The notes beneath the pieces are model-generated. The model did not search any database. It was given only the letters and a program-made list of their open reading frames with translations, and was not told where the DNA came from. Made by a program: the position numbers and the translations under genes. DNA of 64,000 nucleotides from Anabaena minutissima FACHB-250 (lineage in GTDB: Bacteria > Cyanobacteriota > Cyanobacteriia > Cyanobacteriales > Nostocaceae): positions 1-64,000 of the forward strand of contig NZ_JACJRG010000030.1 of NCBI RefSeq assembly GCF_014697125.1, read 5' to 3'. Positions 1 through 7,252 of the stretch are shown here, one piece after another. Numbering within the stretch: position 1 is the stretch's first letter; each line of letters begins with the position of its first letter.

Positions 1-1
1 G

Positions 2-97
2 TTGAGTGAACGGATTTTAAATGCTGATTTACCAGAGATGGTGACGCAGATTGGGGATAAGGGGAGTGATGAAATAGCGGGGAAAAATGCCGGTTAA
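2..97 (+). CDS. 3' end of a gene cut by the window edge
   Basis: The first 97 bases hold an open frame in frame 2 that ends at TAA 95-97 and encodes about 31 residues beginning LSERILNADLP. It is probably the C-terminal tail of a gene that starts upstream of the window. The tail is too short to assign to a family. Confidence 0.4.
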   Translation: MSERILNADLPEMVTQIGDKGSDEIAGKNAG

Positions 98-131
98 TAG
101 AAGCATTATGATGGTAAGAGAGAACAAAACT

Positions 132-164
132 AGATACCCAACTTCTTGAATAAGTTGAGTATCT
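132..164. repeat. 33-bp hairpin repeat (copy 1)
   Basis: Arms AGATACCCAACTT (132-144) and AAGTTGAGTATCT (152-164) pair with one mismatch around a short loop. Hairpins of the same total length lie at 3290-3322 and 27912-27944. It lies between the upstream gene end and the vapB-like gene and could also act as a terminator. Confidence 0.6.
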
Positions 165-224
165 GAGCTTCCCAAGCTTAAGAAATTAAGATGAATTTCT
201 ATCCCTTAACCTTCAGAAACTACC

Positions 225-461
225 ATGAAACAAATTACCTTTACCGAACTTCCCGAAACTGTTCAAAACTTAATTAACCAAGCTCAAAAAACAGGTGAAC
301 CCCTCACTATCACCCAAAATGGTATTCCCTTCGCTATCATTTCCCCTATTCAGAAAAAATCCCTACTAGAAACCCTTTCCACTCTTGAACCACTGGATGA
401 AGACTTAACCGATTTAGATGAAGGATTATTACCTTTAGATGATATTGAGTTTTTAAAATGA
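225..461 (+). CDS. VapB/Phd-type antitoxin
   Basis: This is a 78-aa protein with the N-terminal plan of Phd/YefM-type antitoxins: a short beta/helix segment (KQITFTELPETVQNLINQA), a 'GEPLTITQNGIPFAIISP' strand pair, and an acidic C-terminal tail (residues about 53-73, rich in D and E) that would wrap the toxin. In this family the N-terminus binds operator DNA and the tail neutralises the partner toxin. The stop overlaps the start of the next gene by 4 bp (ATGA), so the two are translationally coupled as a typical toxin-antitoxin pair. The pair is probably autoregulated. Confidence 0.85.
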   Translation: MKQITFTELPETVQNLINQAQKTGEPLTITQNGIPFAIISPIQKKSLLETLSTLEPLDEDLTDLDEGLLPLDDIEFLK

Positions 462-877
462 GTTATTTATACTTGTTAGATACCAACATCATTGCCGAAC
501 TAATTAAGAACCCCAGAGGAGTGATATTTTCCAAAATTCAGAATATCGGAGAAGATAAAGTTTGTACAAGTATTATCGTAGCTTGTGAATCAAAATTTGG
601 GGCAAGAAAAAAGAACTCTAAAAAACTTATAGAAAAACTTGAAATTATCTTGGATAGTATCGAAATACTACCCATAACTCATCCTGTAGAGCAATATTAT
701 GCAGAAATACGTACAGATTTAAAAGAGCAAGGTCAACCGATTGGAGGGAATGATTTATTAATTGCGGCTCATTCTTTAAGCCTTAATCTAACTCTCGTTA
801 CAGCCAATGTTCGTGAATTTTCCCGCGTTTCTAATTTAAAAGTAGAAAACTGGCTTAAGCCTGATGAAGAAAGATAA
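458..877 (+). CDS. vapC: PIN-domain ribonuclease toxin, VapC family
   Basis: This is a 139-aa PIN domain. The expected acidic active site is visible: D8 in LLDTN, E44 in ACESKFGA, D99 in GGNDLLIAA, and the TANVREF motif near residues 115-121. VapC toxins are Mg2+-dependent endoribonucleases that act on tRNA or rRNA and are held inactive by the upstream antitoxin. The gene overlaps that antitoxin by 4 bp. The protein looks complete, so the module may be active. The related VapC at 5139-5537 has the same PIGxNDLLIAA and REFSR motifs. Confidence 0.9.
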   Translation: MSYLYLLDTNIIAELIKNPRGVIFSKIQNIGEDKVCTSIIVACESKFGARKKNSKKLIEKLEIILDSIEILPITHPVEQYYAEIRTDLKEQGQPIGGNDLLIAAHSLSLNLTLVTANVREFSRVSNLKVENWLKPDEER

Positions 878-884
878 CAGTTGG

Positions 885-949
885 GTAGGGTGCGTCAGTG
901 CGATAGAACCTAACTATACTCAGAAATTATTCATACTGACGCACCCTAC
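885..949. repeat. Inverted repeat, 15-bp perfect arms
   Basis: GTAGGGTGCGTCAGT (885-899) and its exact reverse complement (935-949) enclose 35 bp. A third partial copy, GTAGGGTGCGTT, follows the Uma2 gene at about 1668. The layout resembles a small non-autonomous palindromic element or a dispersed cyanobacterial repeat. It starts 8 bp after the vapC stop codon. Confidence 0.75.
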
Positions 950-1030
950 AGTTTGGATATTTTTTTATCTGGAAGTCCCTTACCGCAGGTGATTGCTAAG
1001 ATAAATCTACAGGATTTTGGAGTAGTGACA

Positions 1031-1663
1031 ATGTTAGGTTTACTAGCAAAATTGAGTTTATGGGAAGAATTGACAAGTCACTCAGAACTACAAAACGTTG
1101 ATTCTGACCAAATTTTGTTGATGAATGGGATTAGCTGGGATATATATCAGACACTATTAAAAAGTTGTCAAAATAATTCTCATTATCGCTTTAAATATTT
1201 AGAAGGTACTTTAGAAATAATGTCACCTAGTCGTCGCCATGAGGTCGATAAAAAAATTATTGCTTTATTGTTAGAAACGTTTTTTTTAGAAAAAGGGATT
1301 GATTTTTATCCTTTAGGCTCAACTACTTTTAGAAGAGAAGTAGCCGCTAGAGGTATAGAAACAGATGAATGTTATTGTTTTAATTCTGAAAAAGCTGTTC
1401 CTGATCTGGCGATTGAAATAGTTGTAACCAGTGGCGGAATTGATGATTTATTAATTTATCAAGGTTTAGGCGTACCGGAAGTTTGGTTTTGGCGGAATAA
1501 TCAATTTTTCTTATATTATCTACGTGGTAATAAGTATGAGCAAATAACTAAAAGTGAACTTTTACCAGATTTAGATTTAGAACTTTTAGCAAGTTTAATT
1601 ATGTCTGGTGAAAAACCAAAAGATTTAATTTCAAAGTTTCGTGAAAGTTTTAATAGCCAGTAG
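1031..1663 (+). CDS. Uma2-family (DUF820) PD-(D/E)XK nuclease-like protein
   Basis: This is a protein of about 210 aa in the Uma2/DUF820 family, which is highly expanded in cyanobacteria. The family features are EGTLEIMSPSRRHE in the N-terminal half and the core KAVPDLAIEIVVTSGG, whose PDLAIE acidic residues belong to a restriction-endonuclease-like fold. A later segment, YQGLGVPEVWFW, is also typical. The biological role is unknown and nuclease activity is inferred from the fold. I chose ATG 1031, which has GGAG about 10 nt upstream. An open frame extends back to TTG 953, next to the repeat, and ATG 1121 would give a length nearer the shortest members. Confidence 0.8.
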   Translation: MLGLLAKLSLWEELTSHSELQNVDSDQILLMNGISWDIYQTLLKSCQNNSHYRFKYLEGTLEIMSPSRRHEVDKKIIALLLETFFLEKGIDFYPLGSTTFRREVAARGIETDECYCFNSEKAVPDLAIEIVVTSGGIDDLLIYQGLGVPEVWFWRNNQFFLYYLRGNKYEQITKSELLPDLDLELLASLIMSGEKPKDLISKFRESFNSQ

Positions 1664-1692
1664 CCAGTAGGGTGCGTTCAAGCAATTGCTTG

Positions 1693-1853
1693 ACTTGTAA
1701 ATCAAGTTTTGCAACTCAAAAATCAAGTTTATAGCTTGTAAATTAAGTTCACGACTCAAAAATCAAGTTTACGATTGATAAATTAAGTTTACGAGTCGTA
1801 AATCAATGTGAGGACTCGTAAATTAATTTTTTGGCTTATATATCAATATTTTA
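1693..1853. repeat. Degenerate 20-bp tandem repeat, eight copies
   Basis: The core AAATCAAGTT/AAATTAAGTT recurs at 1699, 1720, 1740, 1760, 1780, 1800, 1820 and 1840, a nearly exact 20-bp period. From the second copy on, cores alternate TCA and TTA, which implies a 40-bp higher-order unit. The 267-bp gap between the Uma2 gene and the next gene fragment is mostly this array. Confidence 0.8.
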
Positions 1854-1924
1854 GATGTGTAACCGTGTTATTATGCCAAAATTCGGCAATGCGATCGCAA
1901 CCAAAAGAGCAGCTATATCTATGA

Positions 1925-2251
1925 TCGCTCTTGACACTCAAGAAACTCTCTAGGCAAATTAAGGTTTTTCAACGCAAGTATGAATGGGTAATGTTGGCGC
2001 AGGAACATCCTGATTTATTTCAAAAGGCTGTTGAGTATGAATCTAATCATGCTGATGGACGTACCTATACTTGGACTGATGGGGAAAGTTTATTGCAGCT
2101 TCTAGAACGCAAGGATGAAATTATTGCTCAACATGAAAAGTTAATGGCTAAAGAGAAAAAAGAAACTTTTAACTTTTGTGTAGCTGAAGCATTAGAAGAA
2201 GTTTTAGATAAAGAAGATGATGAGTTACCTTGTTTAGTTTGCCATTGGTAA
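1925..2251 (+). pseudogene. C-terminal remnant, PAPS-reductase-like (tentative)
   Basis: The open frame starts right after an in-frame TGA at 1922-1924 and has only a poor TTG (1931) as a start. It encodes about 106 residues. It looks like the end of a larger protein: YEWVMLAQEHPDLFQKAVEYE, then a helical RKDEIIAQHEKLMAKEKK segment, and a Cys-containing tail (LPCLVCHW). From memory this resembles the C-terminus of phosphoadenosine-phosphosulfate-reductase-like (DndC-related) proteins. That assignment is an inference without a search. The 5' part is missing, and three more truncated genes follow directly. Confidence 0.45.
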
Positions 2252-2301
2252 TTTTCTGAAATGTAAAATCTTAAATTTTGATTTTTAAATATAAATTAAA
2301 T

Positions 2302-2690
2302 ATGTACAACTTACCAAATTCTGGTAATTTAAATATCTCAGCTTTATCAGGATTATTTGATTCTGCAACTACATCTTATAAATATCTTTATTTTTTATCA
2401 TTATTAGATATTCTAAAAAGAAGAAAATTTGACATTCGAGCAACGATGAGCTTTCGAGAAATTATTGTTGAGATGTTAGCTAATGCTTGGTATCCTCACA
2501 ACTACTTTAAGCTCTCTTTTGGAACACAAGACCAAATTGCTAAGACCTTGGATAGCCTTAAACTAGAAATTACAGAGCCTATTTTAAAATTCACAGATAC
2601 AGATAAATCATTGTTAAGGGAAACAATTAATCAAAACAACCTTACAAAAATAATTAACGATTTTAAGAAAAATGTTCCTTTAATATCTCC
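2302..2690 (+). pseudogene. N-terminal fragment of an HNH-associated protein (tentative)
   Basis: ATG 2302 (an in-frame TTG lies at 2278) begins about 129 residues of apparently genuine coding sequence, including SYKYLYFLSLLDILKRR and ANAWYPHNYFKLSFGTQDQI. I recall these as the N-terminal region of proteins annotated as HNH endonucleases. The recognisable part stops near 2685-2690, where a helicase sequence in another reading frame begins. The open frame runs on to 2790 but is out-of-frame helicase DNA after that point. An internal deletion has probably joined two genes and removed the catalytic C-terminus. Confidence 0.5.
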
Positions 2691-3077
2691 GTGGAACACG
2701 CCAAACTCATCGCTTCCATCTTGCGTTTACGTGGCTTCCATGCTGATGCTGTCACAGGGGAAACCCCCAAATCCGAACGAGAAAAGCTGATTCACAGCTT
2801 TAAAGACCAACAACCCCAAACCAAGATTTTATGTAACTACGGCGTATTAACCACTGGTTTCGACGCACCTAAAACCAGTGCTGCTGTTATCGCCCGTCCT
2901 ACCAAATCCCTTGTTCTCTACAGCCAAATGGTAGGACGCGCCATCAGAGGAATCAAAGCTGGGGGTAATGCGATCGCCGAAATAGTCACCGTTGTCGATA
3001 ACCAACTCCCTGGTTTTGGTTCAGTTACATCAGCCTTCCACAATTGGGAAGACGTTTGGAGGAAAACCCATGAATAA
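2691..3077 (+). pseudogene. C-terminal fragment of an SF2 (DEAD/DEAH) helicase
   Basis: About 128 residues cover the second RecA lobe of a superfamily 2 helicase: VEHAKLIASILRLRG at the start, CNYGVLTTGFDAPKTSA (motif V region), and LYSQMVGRAIRG (motif VI, QxxGRxxR) near residues 77-89. It ends in a C-terminal FHNWEDVWRKTHE. Walker A and DEAD/H motifs are missing because the 5' half has been deleted. The fragment begins exactly where the previous remnant loses homology. It overlaps the following ATPase fragment by 8 bp, a spacing typical of an original operon. Confidence 0.8.
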
Positions 3078-3258
3078 CGCCCACGATATTGTTCCCACAC
3101 ACCTCGCAGTCCAAGCTATGCGCGATAACGGTTATAAAAACGCCGCCTATGCTTTAGCCGAATTAATGGATAATGCTATACAAGCCGGTGCATCGCAAGT
3201 AGAACTGCTGTGTGGGGAACGGAAAGAACAGGGGGAAGTGAGGAGGCGATCGCGCTAA
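3070..3258 (+). pseudogene. N-terminal fragment of a GHKL-type ATPase
   Basis: ATG 3070 starts 62 residues containing the N-box ALAELMDNAIQAGA, in which E and DN would coordinate Mg-ATP in Hsp90/MutL/histidine-kinase-like ATPases. The sequence becomes low-complexity (KEQGEVRRRSR) and stops at TAA 3256-3258, before the G1 and G2 boxes, so it cannot be functional. The start overlaps the helicase remnant by 8 bp. Together with the three preceding fragments it suggests a degraded multi-gene locus. Confidence 0.75.
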
Positions 3259-3289
3259 CTATTTAGTTATAAATCATTCGTAAATAACA

Positions 3290-3322
3290 AGATCCCCGAC
3301 TTTTTAGAAAAGTCGGGGATCT
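3290..3322. repeat. 33-bp hairpin repeat (copy 2)
   Basis: AGATCCCCGACTTTT (3290-3304) and its perfect complement AAAAGTCGGGGATCT (3308-3322) flank a 3-nt loop. Size and AGA...TCT ends match the hairpins at 132-164 and 27912-27944, although the arm sequence differs. It lies between a plus-strand remnant and a minus-strand gene and may terminate transcription from either side. Confidence 0.75.
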
Positions 3323-3397
3323 GAACCTCTCAAATCAAATATGATTGCCATGTATTGCCATACCTGACAGCCATGAGCGATTGCACTAGAAATTTTT

Positions 3398-4561
3398 TCA
3401 CCATTCACACTGATTGAATCTCTGTTTTAAAAACTGTTTGTTGGGACGGCACATTTCATCCTGTGGAACTCGTAGTTCTTTGCCCTCAAGTGTTCGATAT
3501 TCAGTTTTTTGCAAAATAGGGTGAATATAAACCTTCAGTGTTTCTGGATCAATAGTAATAATATTTAAGTCAAATAAAGTATGTAAATCTGCACGTAATA
3601 ACAAACCATTTGATGGCGAATTATTTTCTGTTTCAATATAAGGAATTATATGAGCAGCTTCAAGTGCTACCTCAGCATCAAAATTTGTAATTGCACACTT
3701 ACTAGAATAAGCATCTAGCAAGGATTGACGAAACTTCTGTTGCCCTTGTCTCCTAGCTATTGAGACAGTAATTTTTTTACAAGCCTCAACATCATTTTTA
3801 AATGTAAAAAATTTTTCTTTATCAAGCTCTTCTCTAGCACTTATTAATTTAGTTTCATCTGGTAATGGTGGCGTAACTATTGGTGGCTTTAGTTCAACTT
3901 GATTGAGCCTATTTAAAATTGATTCACAAGATTTTATTTGATCAATTGCTTTGGCATATTTTGGATCAACTTTTAAGGATAATTTAAATTTTTCAATTGC
4001 AGCATGATATTCCTTATTTTGCTTGCAAGCCTCACCTTGCTCAAAAAATACATCAACAAGTCTACGTCCTCTTTTCTGTCTTTGCTGTATTAGTGAATGC
4101 TTCTCCCATTCTGAATCCAAAAACGAAGCAGCTTTGCTATTGAACCTACAACCACCGCCTCCAAAATTAAAATTTGCTCCTTGAAATTGAGGTAAAGTTT
4201 TTAAATATTTTTGTTCTAGAGGAAAGTCTAAATCAACAACCGAATCGATTTGGATATAAACATAAAAGCATCCAGCATCATCCAAGAAGTATGCTTCACT
4301 TAAGACAGAATATTTTTTTAAACGATTGAGTTGCTTATTCTCTGGTGCTGCAATAACATGACCAGCAGCAATAAAACCATTGGATTCATTACCAACACTT
4401 CCCGTTTTCTGAAGATATGCTCTATCTCCTACTTTTATAAATTTAGAATTTCCACAACTCCATGCGAATTTACAGTAATTACCTAAAGAAATTTCAGATT
4501 TTAGCGATTTAGGAAGTTCTTTATTGATCGTACTGTTGCACAAAAAAATTATAGTTTCCAT
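3398..4561 (-). CDS. EVE/PUA-like domain - helical linker - HNH endonuclease
   Basis: This is a 387-aa protein. Residues about 30-75 (FAWSCGNSKFIKVGDRAYL, then GFIAAGHVI) look like the core of an EVE/PUA-type base-recognition domain. Residues about 168-210 form a TPR-like helical linker (FFEQGEACKQNKEYHAAIEKF). The C-terminus is an HNH nuclease (HNH_2 type): C289, H304 in EAAHIIPY, N318 and H327 in RADLHTLFDLN. EVE-HNH and SRA-HNH proteins are known modification-dependent restriction enzymes, so cleavage of DNA with modified cytosine is a plausible role. The EVE call rests on motif likeness. The gene stands alone beside defence-gene remnants and looks intact. Confidence 0.75.
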   Translation of the reverse strand: METIIFLCNSTINKELPKSLKSEISLGNYCKFAWSCGNSKFIKVGDRAYLQKTGSVGNESNGFIAAGHVIAAPENKQLNRLKKYSVLSEAYFLDDAGCFYVYIQIDSVVDLDFPLEQKYLKTLPQFQGANFNFGGGGCRFNSKAASFLDSEWEKHSLIQQRQKRGRRLVDVFFEQGEACKQNKEYHAAIEKFKLSLKVDPKYAKAIDQIKSCESILNRLNQVELKPPIVTPPLPDETKLISAREELDKEKFFTFKNDVEACKKITVSIARRQGQQKFRQSLLDAYSSKCAITNFDAEVALEAAHIIPYIETENNSPSNGLLLRADLHTLFDLNIITIDPETLKVYIHPILQKTEYRTLEGKELRVPQDEMCRPNKQFLKQRFNQCEW

Positions 4562-4805
4562 AAAAGATTTAATTGACTAATCATGATGTTAGCCATTAAA
4601 TATGGTAAATATAAGCCGTATATTTACTATGATTTTGGCTTGTTTAACCAAAATTAAAATTCAGAAAGTAAATAAACATCTGTAGATACCCGCATTAATT
4701 GGGGCAGAGTCGCTAGAAGATTTTTAGAGAATGAGTAGGGCAGTGATCAACTGCGATCGCTGATTAATTGAGGCACAATAGAATCAAAGACACTATCAAC
4801 ACACA

Positions 4806-5075
4806 ATGACTACTCAATTGATGGTCCAACCCTCATCCTTAATATCTTCTGGTATTAAGATGAGTGAATTTGGTGACATTTATCTGTTTAAATTTACCGA
4901 TGAGCTACAGTCTCGCTTTGAAGAACTGTTAGAGAAGAAAAAAGCTGATGCGCTCACTCCTGAAGAAGAAGCCGAATATATAGGTATCTCCGAATTAGAG
5001 CGAATCTTTACCTTAATTAACGCTCAACTAGCAGCGAAAAGTAAATGGTGTCCGAACCAACTCGAAAACTTGTAA
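4806..5075 (+). CDS. Small protein upstream of an HNH fragment
   Basis: This is an 89-aa protein with no family I can name. It has an N-terminal strand-like segment (MSEFGDIYLFKFTDELQSRFEELLEKK) and an acidic helical middle (LTPEEEAEYIGISELERIFTLIN). Its 3' end overlaps the start of a broken HNH endonuclease gene in another frame, so the two formed a coupled pair. Such small acidic proteins often precede HNH or toxin genes in cyanobacteria. The C-terminal residues after AKSKW may have no function beyond the overlap. Confidence 0.6.
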   Translation: MTTQLMVQPSSLISSGIKMSEFGDIYLFKFTDELQSRFEELLEKKKADALTPEEEAEYIGISELERIFTLINAQLAAKSKWCPNQLENL

Positions 5076-5179
5076 GACAACGAGCTAAATATCTTTGTGA
5101 ATTGGTAAACGCAAAGAAAATGCTATTGATACCCGTAGTTATTCCCAGTCTTCGTATTTCAACCCATCAATACGGCTAA
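5045..5179 (+). pseudogene. N-terminal stub of an HNH endonuclease
   Basis: ATG 5045 overlaps the previous gene and encodes SEPTRKLVRQRAKYLCE, the typical start of small HNH endonucleases, which continue with a C-x-x-C zinc knuckle. Here the match ends after the first Cys, at about position 5105. The frame then runs without recognisable sequence to TAA 5177-5179, on top of the 3' end of the convergent vapC. The rest of the nuclease, including the HNH residues, has been lost. Confidence 0.6.
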
Positions 5180-5537
5180 ACTCACGGGTGTTGTGGGTGA
5201 TCAATGTGAGATCATTTGCTAAAGCAATTGCCGCAATTAACAAGTCATTTGCTCCAATTGGAGTTCCCAAAGTATCAAGACGAGCGCGAATCTTTCCAGC
5301 AATTTTTCCTGCTTGACGATCTAGTGGTAAATCAGTAAATTCAGCTAATAAATTTTCTAAATGGCTGAGGTTTCTGTTAACATTCTTGCTTTTGTAAGCT
5401 CCATAGTACAGTTCACTATAAACAACTGTACAGATGTAAATTTCTTTAGCAGGAATTGTCAGAATTTTTTGGGTAACAGGTGAATTTGATGAATTAAGAA
5501 TTTGGATACACGCATTTGTATCTAAGAGATAGGCCAT
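5139..5537 (-). CDS. vapC: PIN-domain ribonuclease toxin, VapC family
   Basis: This is a 132-aa PIN domain with all expected acidic residues: D6 (LLDTN), E42 (YSELYYGA), D98 (GANDLLIAA), and THNTREF at 114-120. It should be a Mg2+-dependent RNase neutralised by the protein encoded just upstream, whose gene overlaps this one by 16 bp. It is clearly related to the VapC at 458-877, especially in the C-terminal half. The 3' end lies over the decayed HNH stub, which suggests that the module arrived next to, or displaced, that nuclease gene. Confidence 0.9.
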   Translation of the reverse strand: MAYLLDTNACIQILNSSNSPVTQKILTIPAKEIYICTVVYSELYYGAYKSKNVNRNLSHLENLLAEFTDLPLDRQAGKIAGKIRARLDTLGTPIGANDLLIAAIALANDLTLITHNTREFSRIDGLKYEDWE

Positions 5538-5797
5538 TGAATCTCCTCCCTATTCTCAAAGGGAAGCTGTTCTGGTCGTTCAAGGGGTTCACCTTCCCAA
5601 CTACCTATGACATTTTCTAAAAACTTATGAGAATACCCTAATTCTTGGGGTGTTTTGGCTTTAGTCTCTGAGGGTTCTGGGATTACAGGCTGGAAGACAA
5701 TTACTACATCTAATTCTTGGTTAGCACTCTCAGGTGGAAGCTGGATTTGTAAAATTCCATCATTACCGATATGTGTTCTAATCTTGATACTTTCCAT
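5522..5797 (-). CDS. Antitoxin-like partner of VapC
   Basis: This is a 91-aa protein encoded directly upstream of, and overlapping, vapC. Residues 1-35 (KIRTHIGNDGILQIQLPPE) form a beta-rich segment like AbrB/MazE-type or cyanobacterial VapB-like antitoxins. The rest is acidic and Pro-rich (about 38-91, ending EEIQWPIS), suited to wrap a toxin. I infer the antitoxin role mainly from gene order and overlap; the family is not a classical VapB. Confidence 0.7.
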   Translation of the reverse strand: MESIKIRTHIGNDGILQIQLPPESANQELDVVIVFQPVIPEPSETKAKTPQELGYSHKFLENVIGSWEGEPLERPEQLPFENREEIQWPIS

Positions 5798-5885
5798 AAC
5801 CTGACTCGCTAACTAGAACCCGATACCCCAATAATATCAAAATCATGCTTTATTAGCTTTAACTTTTCAGTGAAGGTGATTAAAT

Positions 5886-5980
5886 CTCACGCAGAGGCGC
5901 AGAGACGCAGAGAGTTAAGAGAGTTGTTATGATAATTCTCTGCGTTACTTTGCGTTTCCTTAGCGTTCCTTTGCGTTAAA
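5886..5980. repeat. Complementary repeats built on GCAGAG / TCTGCGTT
   Basis: CACGCAGAGGCGCAGAGACG (about 5888-5907) is followed by TCTCTGCGTTACTTTGCG and further TGCGTT-type units up to 5980. The two halves are roughly complementary and can form an imperfect long hairpin. This pattern is a common dispersed repeat in heterocystous cyanobacteria. It fills most of the 186-bp gap before the desulfurase pseudogene and ends at its start codon. Confidence 0.6.
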
Positions 5981-5983
5981 AAA

Positions 5984-7157
5984 ATGACCAACATAATCTA
6001 CCTCGATTACCACTCAACTACACCCGTTGACCCCAGAGTAGCCGAGAAAGTCATGTACTATATGACTACCGCCTTTGGTAATGCTAATAGTGTAGATCAT
6101 AGTTATGGAGACGAAGCAGCAAAAGCAGTTAAACAAGCACGTCAACAAATAGCAGAATTAATCAACGCTTCCCCCAAGGAAATTATCTTTACATCCGGCG
6201 CAACAGAAAGCATTAACTTAGCAATTCAAGGACATATTTCTCAACAAAATACCCCCGCCAAAATCATTGTTTCCCCAGTGGAACACAAAGCCGTTTTAGA
6301 TACCTGCAAAGCATTAGCTAAAAAAGGACTAGCGGAAATTATTTGGTTAAAAGTCAATCAACAAGCACAGATTGATTTAGAGCATCTAGAAAAAGTCTGC
6401 TCAAAAGGTGCTGCTTTAATTTGTGTAATGGCGGCTAATAATGAAGTAGGGACAATTTACCCCATAGAAAAAATTGGCGCGATGGCGTAACCGCCCAGTG
6501 TAGCTGATCGCCTCCTCCCACCATATCCCTTTTTTATGTGATGCTTCCCAAGCCGCCGGGAAAATTCCCCTCAACTTCCAAGACTGGGGGATTACCTATC
6601 TAGCGATTTCTGGACATAAACTCTATGCACCCAAAGGCGTTGGCGCGTTAGTAGTCAGAAAAAATCATCATCTCCTACCGATGATTTACGGTGGTGGACA
6701 TCAACAGGGACTCAGATCCGGTACACTCAATGTCCCCGGAATCGCTGGTTTGGGGGAAGCTTGCAGATTGAGAGGGTTGGAGATGGAAAATGATGAAAGT
6801 AAAATTGCAATTTTGCGAAATACATTACAAACCTTGTTACAAGAGCAAATACCTAACTTAGTAGTGAACGGAGACTTAAACAACCGCTTATCAGGTAACT
6901 TACATATTTCTATCCCTGACATTCCTAATACTGCCATGATTGCGAGACTTCGCCACCAATTAGCTATATCTACAGGTGCTGCTTGCTCATCAGGCGTTGT
7001 TGCACCCTCTCACGTTCTCCAAGCTATGAATCTCTCAGAAAATATAATTGAGGGAGCGTTAAGAATTGGTATTGGCAAATTTACAACCAAAGCAGAAATA
7101 GAAAAAGCATCGTCTCTGGTAATCAGTGCAGTGAATGAAATTCATCAACTTCTCTAA
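5984..7157 (+). pseudogene. Cysteine desulfurase (NifS/IscS class V), broken by a 25-bp insertion
   Basis: Reading across two frames gives a complete class V aminotransferase-type cysteine desulfurase of about 382 aa. It has YLDYHSTTPVDPRV at the N-terminus, FTSGATESINLA, the PLP lysine in ISGHKLYAPKG (about 6609-6641), and the catalytic cysteine in TGAACSSGVV (about 6972-7002). Such enzymes mobilise sulfur from cysteine for Fe-S clusters. The first frame ends at TAA 6488-6490, inside a repeat at 6479-6511. Removing 25 bp (6484-6508) restores one frame reading GAIASSHHIPFLCDASQAAGK. Both halves are otherwise clean, so the break looks recent. The downstream half has an internal ATG (6681) but lacks the PLP lysine. 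Confidence 0.9.
6479..6511. mobile_element. Small dispersed repeat inserted in a HIP1 site
   Basis: GCGAT (6479-6483) and CGC (6509-6511) are the two parts of a HIP1 octamer, GCGATCGC. Between them lie 25 bp running GGCGTAACCGCCCAGTG and then TAGCTGAT. The same 33-bp arrangement, with one base change, lies inverted in the intergenic region at 21357-21389. The insert breaks the desulfurase reading frame. It matches the class of very small dispersed repeats known from Nostoc genomes. Confidence 0.85.
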
Positions 7158-7219
7158 GAGTTTGTTTGAAAAGGTTGGTTCTATGTCACTTGCAACTTTT
7201 CAAACATCCTCTAAGAGAA
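7151..7219. terminator. Long imperfect hairpin between convergent genes
   Basis: TCTCTAAGAG followed by GTTTGAAAAGGTTG on the left faces CAACTTTTCAAAC and CTCTAAGAGA on the right. The hairpin overlaps the desulfurase stop region and lies 34 bp before the end of the convergent SLH gene. It probably acts as a bidirectional terminator. Confidence 0.6.
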
Positions 7220-7252
7220 AATCATCAAGCGGAAGCAAGGCGATTTAGTGAA

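Noticed and set aside
1693..1853. A possible CRISPR array
   Set aside because: The 20-bp units are degenerate, with no separate unique spacers and no cas genes nearby; it is a simple tandem repeat.
2690..2790. Extension of the HNH-associated frame beyond the deletion junction
   Set aside because: From 2691 the DNA encodes a helicase in another frame; the extension is an accidental read-through.
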